From the NCBI RefSeq assembly GCF_901000735.1, contig NC_081541.1:22799273-22863272 (forward strand): a stretch of 64,000 nt of DNA, written 5' to 3'. The notes below the pieces were generated by a model. The model saw only the letters and a list, made by a program, of their open reading frames with translations. It had not been told where the DNA came from and did not search any database. The stretch is from Corylus avellana. Lineage: Eukaryota > Streptophyta > Magnoliopsida > Fagales > Betulaceae. The position numbers and the translations under genes were made by a program. Positions 57,144 through 64,000 of the stretch are shown piece after piece; position 1 is the stretch's first letter, and every line of letters starts with the position of its first letter.

Positions 57144-58383
57144 TGATGTTCAAATTTAATTGTACTCGCAAGCGCACGAGTCGTGTGCAGTAAAGTGTGT
57201 GCAAGTGCGAGGTCGAATCCCCAGGGAGTCGTGTTTGCAAAAATTAATTTTCTAGTTTAACCTAACTTTATCTTAACCTAGTTCCAATTTTTATAATTGT
57301 TTCGTGCAAAATCATAAACTAAATTAAACAATTTGAGAATAAGTAATGTCAAATTACTAAGGTTTCCAAATCCCCCTCGCCAAATGAAACAACATGTCTT
57401 GCATTTTATGCATACAATATTCAATCCAAATACATTGTTCAAAAGCTGTAAACATGCAAATGAAATCATTCGATGAATCCATCTGTTAAAAGAATCACAA
57501 CGAATATTTAATTGAGATCAAATCATCCACTGTATTCGTAGATCACAATGGATATTAGTCTCAATCCAATCATTCGATGTACCCCCAGACGAAACACAAC
57601 GAACATTAAATTAAGCATGAGTAGATTACCAACATTTAATCAATTAAACTTAATTAAACTGTTAAATTGGCTTTTAAAGAACACTTTTATACCAACATTT
57701 AATCAATTAAACTCAATCAAACTGTTGAATTGGCTTTTGAACAATACTTTTATAAAATAATCTCATTGTATGTACAAAACGACAAGACATGTATGTTTAT
57801 CAATGACGAGGCTTCATCTTCAACCTTAGTTGAAGGTTTTAGCCTCTCATGATAACAAAAACAACAAACAATTGAATTGACATCATGAGAAAAATAAAAC
57901 TTCCAATGGAAAACGAAGCACAAGCTTCCCGACGACAATACGTCATATTTTAGCTTAAAACGGCGCCTCCCAAAGTGTGTTTACAAGAGAAAAACGTTGT
58001 ATATAAATAATAAAAAATAGGGTTCTGCACTGCTAGGTCAGCGTGAGTGCGCTCGATCGCACTCGAAGTGCGCGCGAGCGCACTCCGCTCTTCAGGGCTC
58101 CTGCGGCGCAGTACTTAAGCGATGCATGCTAGGGTTGACGTGGTTATTCGCTCGAGCGTGCCGTGCATGGGATCGAGCGCATCGTCGCTCTTGTGCGCTC
58201 GATCGCACTTCTAGGGAACTTCAACTCCTTTGTTTATTTCTACCCTTAAACCGCAATTCTCTCTTAATGACCTGCAACACATCAAAATACCAAAACTAAC
58301 AAAAACATCATAAGTTAACACAGCTAAGAGCTTAACAAACATAAGTTAAAGGGGCCCAAATATACAATATTTGGCACTCATCA
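57144..58383 (-). repeat. 3' LTR of element E
   Basis: 1240 bp; the minus strand begins TGATGAGTGCCAAATATTG. U3 has a palindrome cluster (58040-58215) with both GCGATCGAGCGC and GCGCGAGCGC forms. U5 repeats of the GAT..ATTTGTTGTGATT type lie around 57460-57600. A two-copy ACCAACATTTAATCAATTAA unit is at 57628-57735. Confidence 0.88.
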
Positions 58384-59713
58384 AATACCCCCGAACTTAC
58401 ATTTTTGCTAGTCCCTTAGCAAAACAAAATGAAAACAAGAAACATAAGTCCGCTGTCGTGGGTGAAACGATTGCATTTAGCATATGCAACAAGCCTTTTA
58501 AACCCCTAGGCATCCCTAGAGGACGAGTGAAGTCTCGTGAGAGTTTAACAGTAATGATACCCACAAACATATATGCATTATGTTAATTGACAAACAAGGA
58601 CTTCCACACAAACATATGGTTTTTAACATCATGAGCAAGTTTATCACAGTGAACACTACAAACACATCATCAAGACAACCACAAATCATTCAACTCAAAG
58701 ATGTAAATTTGAAACAACACATGTTCCAATAAGTGCAATGTGAGACTAACATATGATCATGAGGCTTCAATTTATTCTCAAACTCAAGTGTACCTTAAAA
58801 GTGATAGGAATTCGCTTGAATGAAACAACCGAGGCTTAAAATTTATTTATTTATTTATTTATTTTTTTATGTGTGTAGGTTGTGCAATGCTTAGCTTCCT
58901 TAAGCTTTCTAATTGACCTATGTAACGAGGGTTGGGCCAGAGACTCCCAAACCAAATGGTTTTAGGGCACTAGATGTAGAAACATCCCTAAGGGCTTAAT
59001 TACTCAAGTCAACTAGGCTACGAAGCCAAACTAGCCATACAACCAACCAGGTTACGTTTCTCATCCTTTTACACGAACACTCAATGCTTTGTAAGGCATG
59101 AGGTCCGGTTATTCAAGCCAAGGTTTCATCATACTTCATCCTACCTATCTCAAAATACACCCTAATCAAGTCAAATCTTATACTTCACCGATTTTATGCT
59201 AGTGTGCTCGTGGTGATAAACTCAAACATGTGAAGTCTTTTCAATCCAACAATGAGTCAAAAGACTCAGGTTCCTAATGACATGCTGTGTTCAAAATGCT
59301 AAACTGACCAATGACATGCAAACCACAGAATAGGTGTTACCCTTGCTTAACCAATAACATAGCAAAATTAATTTTTTTAATTAATTTTTTTTTTTAACAA
59401 AACAACACAAATAATCAAGGAAAAAGACAGAGAAATGTCTACCCAAGGAAAAAGACAGAGAAATGTCTACCCCACCCCCCAAACTAAAATGACACATTGT
59501 TCCCAATGGGTCCAAAGATACAATACTAGGTGAGCGGCAAAAGTCAATTGGAAAGTAGGAAAACACTCCCCCAAACTTGAACGGCAAACACTTGCCCAGA
59601 AAAACACCACAGAAACAAACAAACAAGATAAAATGGTAAGGAAAGAATTAGGGTTGCCTCCCAAAAGCGCTAAGTTTTAAGTCTTCAGCCAGACTCTCCA
59701 CAAAAGACGACAA
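58384..59713 (-). other. PPT and conserved 3' non-coding module of element E
   Basis: PPT (minus AAGTTCGGGGGT) at 58386-58397. Terminal hairpins are at about 58450-58565, PPT-like tracts at 59468-59485 and 59568-59578, and a hairpin with GGAA loop near 59492-59512. A 33 bp tandem duplication sits at 59405-59466. The opening CTTAGCGC-type block is near 59665-59690. No ORF supported. Confidence 0.85.
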
Positions 59714-60790
59714 TCACTCAGGATAACTCGGATCCTCCAACAATGTCGTCTCGATCTCCTTACTCCTCAACTCTAAGAATGGTTTTAATCTCTACCCATT
59801 CACCTTGAAGGTGTTACCATTCTTAGGATCCTCAATCTCGATGGCCCCATGAGGAAAAATTGACCAAATGATAAATGGGCCTATCCACCGAGATTTCAAC
59901 TTGCTTGGGAAAAGATGTAGCCATGAATTGTAAAGAAGGACTCTCTCACCCGGCTCAAAAGACCGTCTCAATATGCGCTAGTCATGAGCCTTCTTCATCT
60001 GTGCCTTGTACAACCGAGCAGAATCATAAGCATCATTTCGCAACTCCTCCAATTCATTGAGTTGGAGCTTCCTTTGTGAGCCAGCCTTCAAAAGATTGAA
60101 GTTCAGCTGCTTGATGGCCCAATATGCTCTATGCTCCAACTCCACAAGAAGATGGCATGCTTTCCCGTACACAAGCCGATAGGGTGACATCCCAATCGGG
60201 GTCTTGAAAGTTGTCCTATATGCCCACAATGCATCACTCAATCGTAGAGACCAATCTTTTCTGTTGGGGTTTATTGTCTTTTCCAAAATATGCTTGATCT
60301 CTCGATTAGAAACTTCAACCTGTCCACTCGTCTGTGGGTGATACGGGGTGGCAACCTTATGTGTGATGAAATACTTTTTCATCAACTGCTCAAAAATCCG
60401 ATTGCAAAAATGCTTACCGCCATCACTTATAATTGCTCGAGGTGTACCAAAACGAGCAAAGATAGTGTCTCTCAAAAACTGGACCACCACTCTGTGGTCA
60501 TTAGTCTTGCATGCAACCGCCTCCACCCATTTGGACACATAGTCCACAGCAACCAAGATGTACAGATACCCAAAGGAGTTTGGGAAAGGTCCCATGAAAT
60601 CGATGCCCCATACATCAAAAATCTCAACGATCAAAATGGGACTGAGGGGAATCATATTCCTCCTGGAGATACTCCCGAGCTTCTGACAACGCTCACAAGA
60701 TATGCAATAAGCATGGGCGTCTCTAAAAAGGGTAGGCCATAGAATTCACACTGTAAAATCTTGACAGCGGTCTTCTTAGCACTGAAATGG
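59714..60790 (-). pseudogene. Integrase of element E
   Basis: The 225-codon frame carries Asp in WGIDFMGPF, Asp in [11 protein letters not shown] and Glu in VSNREIK, so the DDE triad is complete. A TAG at 59978-59980 separates it from the C-terminal domain (GERVLLYNS...), which ends ...EDPSYPE at 59714. A second stop lies near 59795. Frame is lost upstream in the zinc finger near 60740. Its protein would insert element DNA. Confidence 0.9.
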
Positions 60791-61964
60791 CCTCCACAAG
60801 CACCATCATGACAAAAGGAGATGACATTGGATTGGTCATGCTCAGGTATACACCTCCTAATGATCTGATCAGGACAATACTTGAATAGGTAAGGATCGTC
60901 CCAGAAAAAGTACTTCACCATGGACAAAAATTTGGACCTATCTTGTTGACCCCACTGCTGAGGCAGTTTTCCGATGACGAGATAGTTCACTATGTCAGCT
61001 AACCATGGTGTAGGCTCATGAGCAATGTGCATCAAGTGCTCATCAGGGAAAGTCTCTGAAATGGGGCTAGCGTCCTCGGTGTAATCCACAGTCAATCTAG
61101 ACAATTGATCCTCCACCACATTTTCGAAACCCTTCTTGTCCCGAATTTCTATGTCAAACTCCTAAAGTAGCATAATCCATCGAATCAGACAAGATTTAGC
61201 ATCTTTTTTGGAAAAAAGATACTTCAATGCTACGTGATCCGAAAAGATGATGACTTTAGATCCTAGCAAATAGGATCTAAACTTGTCTAGTGTAAAAACG
61301 ACTGCCAACAACTCCTTCTCCGTGGTGGAGTAGTTGAGTTGTGCATCGTTCAGAGCCTTGCTCGCATAGTAAATGACATGGGGGAGTCTATCAACACGCT
61401 GCCCCAAAACAGCTCCAACTGCATAATCCGATGCGTCACACATAATCTCAAAAGGTACACCCCAGTTGGGTGGCTGAATAATAGGTGTGGACGTCAGAAT
61501 GCTCTTAAGGTCCCCAAATGCTCTCTTGCAATCCTCATCGAATACAAATGGGGCATCCTTCACCAACAACTTGCACAAGGGCCTTGCAATCTTGCTAAAG
61601 TCATGGATAAACCGCCAGTAGAATCCTGCATGGCCCAAAAAAGAACGAACCTCCTTCACTGTATGTGGGAATGGAAGGTTGGAAATCAAATCCACCTTTG
61701 CTTTATCAACCTCTATCCCCCTCTGAGATATGACGTGCCCCAATACAATACCTTGCTTGACCATAAAATGGCACTTCTCCCAATTGAGCACCAGGTTCTT
61801 CTCCTTGCACCGTACTAATACCAAAGTCAAGCGGTGCAAACACTCATCAAAGGATGAACCGAAGACAGAGAAGTCATCCATGAAAATCTCTAAGAAACGC
61901 TCTACCATGTCAGAAAAAATACTGATCATGCACCACTGAAAAGTAGCGGGTACGTTGCATAACC
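60652..61964 (-). pseudogene. pol: RT palm, RNase H and IN zinc finger of element E
   Basis: Frame 61929-61162 has the intact catalytic box FMDDFSVFG, the connection VRSFLGHAGFYWRFI and RNase H with CDASDYAVGAVLG, all acidic residues kept. A single TAG at about 61162-61164 separates it from the ENVVEDQLSR segment. The next frame, 61119-60652, has the zinc-finger HACGGHF-like motif (GACGGHF). Frame changes at about 61930-61965 and 60740 inactivate it. Confidence 0.9.
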
Positions 61965-63737
61965 CTAAAGGTGTACAACGGTGGCGAAAGTCCCAAAAGG
62001 ACAGGTAAACGTCGTCTTCTCCTGATCTTCAGGGTCCACAGGGACCCGGTTATATCCAGAATAACCATCCAAAAAACAATAGTACTCATGCCCAGCCAAG
62101 CGCTCCACCATTTGATCAATAAATGGAAGCGGGAAGTGATCCTTTCTGGTGGCAGCATTCAACTTTCGGTAGTCTATGCATACTCTCCATCCTGATTGAA
62201 TACGAGTTGGGACCAACTCATCGTCTTCGTTTTTCACTACCGTCAATCCAGCCCACTTGGGCACAACATGAATCGGGCTCACCCACTTGCTATCAGAGAT
62301 GGGATAAATGATCCCTGCATCCAACAACTTGATCACTTCAGTCCTCACCACCTCTTGCATAGCTAGGTTAAGCCTCCTTTGTGGCTCCCTCGATGGTTTG
62401 GCATTCTCCTCCAAATGTATCTTATGCATCACCACCGAGGGACTGATCCCCTTGATATCCTCAATAGTCCAGCGGATAGCTTCTTTGTGCTCTCTTAAAA
62501 CCTCTAACAATTTCTCCTCTTGAGCATTAACCAAGTCTGAAGCTATAATCACAGGCAATGAATCTACTGGACCTAGGAACTTATACTTGAGAGTGTCCGG
62601 TAGAGGTTTAAGTTCCTTCTTAGGGGGATCAGGTACTGCTGACTCCTTCTTCTCACTGCTCACCATAGGAGCAGTCTCCAAAATTGCATCTGCTTGCTCA
62701 AGCAACTTGTCCAAGTCCAAATCTTCTCCGAACTGAGCAAAGCATGCCTCCAGGGGGTCATCTATGCTTGATTCTTCAACAACCTCCTCAATGATCTCCT
62801 CTATCAAGCATACTTGTTGCATTTCCTCATATTCCAATGGTTGCTTTCTAATATGGAAAATATTCAGCTCCACTGTCATATTTCCAAAGGAAATCATCAT
62901 CACCCCCATCCTACAATTGATTAGGGCGTTAGCCATAGCTAGAAATGGTCGCCCTAAGATCACCGGTATTTGACTCGCCACATTTGGAATCGGCTCCGTG
63001 TCAAGCACAATAAAATCCACGGGGAAATAAAACTTATCCACCTTAATCAAGACATCCTCTATTATTCCCCGTGGAACCTTCACTGACCTGTCAGCTAATT
63101 GCAGTGTCATGGAAGTGGGCCTCAACTCTCCTAGCCCCAACTGCACATAAACTGAGTAGGGTAACAAATTTACACTTGCTCCAAGATCCACTAATGCCCT
63201 CTCAATTTGGCTGACTCCTATCATGCAAGAAATAGTGAGACATCCAGGGTCCTTGTACTTGAGGGGCAACTTGCATTGCAAGATTGAACTAACCTGCTCG
63301 GTCAAGAATGCCTTCTTCGGAACATTCGTCCTCCTCTTCACTGTTATCAAGTCCTTTAAGAACTTGGCATATGAAGGTACTTGTTGGATGGCGTCCAAAA
63401 ATGGGATATTGATTTGGACCTGCTTGAACACCTCCAGAATGTCCTCAAACTTCCCTCCTTTCTTGGGTGCTTGCAACCTTTCAGGGTAAGGTGCTTTCGG
63501 CACATATAACCTAGGAGGGTCCTCACTAATGGGTGTGGCTGTAGATGACTCGGCATCTCTCTTCTCTTTGTTGCCACTATTTTCCTTTTCTTGCCCCGCA
63601 TGGTCTTTTTCTTGCTCAACAACCTGATTGTCCACTTGTCTCCTTGACCTCAGTGTGACAATCGCTTGCACATGTTCTTGCCCGTGTGCAGAACTCGAGG
63701 AATTTCCAACCATATAATGTCCTTTTGGGTTGGTCAT
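61965..63737 (-). CDS. pol: Protease plus N-terminal half of RT of element E
   Basis: A 590-codon open frame. Pre-protease segment (residues about 70-150), retropepsin with LVDLGASVNLLPYSVYVQLG (about 185-205) and IPVILGRPFLAMANALIN (about 255-275), a linker with the conserved SLPVIIASDL and HKEAIRWTIEDIKGISP, then RT fingers to FLDGYSGYNRVP and TFTCPFGTFA at the end. The frame breaks just before the FGLCNAP box. All protease motifs are intact, unlike D. Confidence 0.9.
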   Translation of the reverse strand: MTNPKGHYMVGNSSSSAHGQEHVQAIVTLRSRRQVDNQVVEQEKDHAGQEKENSGNKEKRDAESSTATPISEDPPRLYVPKAPYPERLQAPKKGGKFEDILEVFKQVQINIPFLDAIQQVPSYAKFLKDLITVKRRTNVPKKAFLTEQVSSILQCKLPLKYKDPGCLTISCMIGVSQIERALVDLGASVNLLPYSVYVQLGLGELRPTSMTLQLADRSVKVPRGIIEDVLIKVDKFYFPVDFIVLDTEPIPNVASQIPVILGRPFLAMANALINCRMGVMMISFGNMTVELNIFHIRKQPLEYEEMQQVCLIEEIIEEVVEESSIDDPLEACFAQFGEDLDLDKLLEQADAILETAPMVSSEKKESAVPDPPKKELKPLPDTLKYKFLGPVDSLPVIIASDLVNAQEEKLLEVLREHKEAIRWTIEDIKGISPSVVMHKIHLEENAKPSREPQRRLNLAMQEVVRTEVIKLLDAGIIYPISDSKWVSPIHVVPKWAGLTVVKNEDDELVPTRIQSGWRVCIDYRKLNAATRKDHFPLPFIDQMVERLAGHEYYCFLDGYSGYNRVPVDPEDQEKTTFTCPFGTFATVVHL

Positions 63738-64000
63738 GGGCTAACTGGGCAACTTCCCCTTTTCTCTCTCACCCAAGTGATTGGTTATCTGTCCAATCTG
63801 ACTCTCCATCTTCGCAATTGCTTGGGTGTTAACCATGGTGGCATTCTTCACTTCATCTATTGCTTGGGTGTTTGCCATGGTAGAGTTCTTGAGCTCTTGT
63901 ATGGTCTGGCTATTCGATTGAATGAATGCCTTTATTGTTTCTTCCAGCGATGATTGTGATGACGATGTAGAAGGTTGCGCTGGTTGAGCTGAACGACCAT
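63738..64000 (-). pseudogene. gag: C-terminal end of gag of element E (runs off window)
   Basis: The minus strand encodes a coiled-coil tail with heptad-like repeats (TMANTQAIDEVKNATMVN) as in D's Gag. One stop (TAG, about 63740-63742) separates it from the PR frame. The zinc knuckle and capsid lie beyond the window. Confidence 0.75.

Larger units (their letters stand above)
20886..64000 (+). mobile_element. Element G: outermost Athila-like element of the right block (3' end outside window)
   Basis: A 5' LTR (20886-21442 plus 55581-56542), a tRNA-Asp-like PBS at 56548-56565, a leader palindrome cluster and the start of gag (56932-57143) belong to one element. It was opened by solo LTR F in its LTR and by element E in its gag. 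The TSD partner of GTCGG (20881-20885) would lie beyond the window. Confidence 0.75.
57144..64000 (-). mobile_element. Element E: Athila-like element with pol, minus strand, 5' part outside window
   Basis: The 3' LTR is 57144-58383, followed by the 3' non-coding module, IN, RNase H, RT, PR and the end of gag at the window edge. Its left flank is GCAGC (57139-57143). The coding region is the best preserved in the window: PR with the first part of RT is open for 590 codons, and IN has a single stop until its C-terminus. No ORF3 lies between IN and the 3' module. Confidence 0.9.

Overview
The window looks like intergenic DNA of a eudicot plant with a retrotransposon-rich genome; I cannot name the species. 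I found no host gene, rRNA gene, tRNA gene or CRISPR array. Almost every base can be assigned to Ty3/Gypsy or Ty1/Copia LTR retrotransposons, their solo LTRs, or small DNA transposons. The plant assignment rests on Athila-, Tekay- and SIRE-type proteins, primer sites matching plant tRNA-Asp and initiator tRNA-Met, and Harbinger-type MITEs.

Left block (1-20885). A decayed Tekay/Del chromovirus supplies a partial 5' LTR ending at 2423 (with a 1.08 kb MITE at 794-1872), a PBS, gag and half a protease. The protease codons are split by element A (3743-9539, target-site duplication ACTAT). The protease tail, RT and RNase H resume at 9545-11331. Two LTR fragments in opposite orientation (11332-12707) then join this to a 5'-truncated SIRE-type Copia element (12708 onward). 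Its RNase H carries a second MITE (14950-15357). Its 3' LTR is split by a 2.5 kb Tekay-type solo LTR (18153-20643).

Right block (20886-64000) is a nest up to five layers deep. The outermost element G has its 5' LTR at 20886-21442 plus 55581-56542. It is split by Tekay-type solo LTR F (21443-55575). F contains solo LTR S1 (22258-23633, TSD GGCAT), element B (24205-33242, TSD ATTGA, itself holding solo LTR S3, TSD TCCTG) and the 21 kb element C (34041-55093, minus strand, TSD CTCTG). C contains solo LTR S2 (50559-51937, TSD TGGTG) and element D (38280-48977, minus), and D contains a 209 bp TRIM-like solo LTR. G's gag is broken at 57144 by element E (minus), which runs off the right end.

How the elements relate. 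A, B, C, D, E and G form one Athila-like group. All recognisable PBSs match the 3' end of tRNA-Asp, and LTRs begin TG(A/T)TAAGTGC or a close variant. Only D and E keep recognisable PR, RT, RNase H and IN. A keeps part of gag, B keeps gag plus ORF3, and C keeps gag, PR, an IN tail and ORF3. A, B and C therefore look like non-autonomous partners needing proteins supplied in trans. All copies with a readable 3' end share a roughly 1.3-1.5 kb non-coding module with conserved hairpins and repeated PPT-like tracts. A CG-rich palindromic motif built around GATCGATC recurs in their U3 regions and in short leader clusters immediately before gag and before ORF3. These shared cis modules, which outlast the proteins, are the most interesting signal here.
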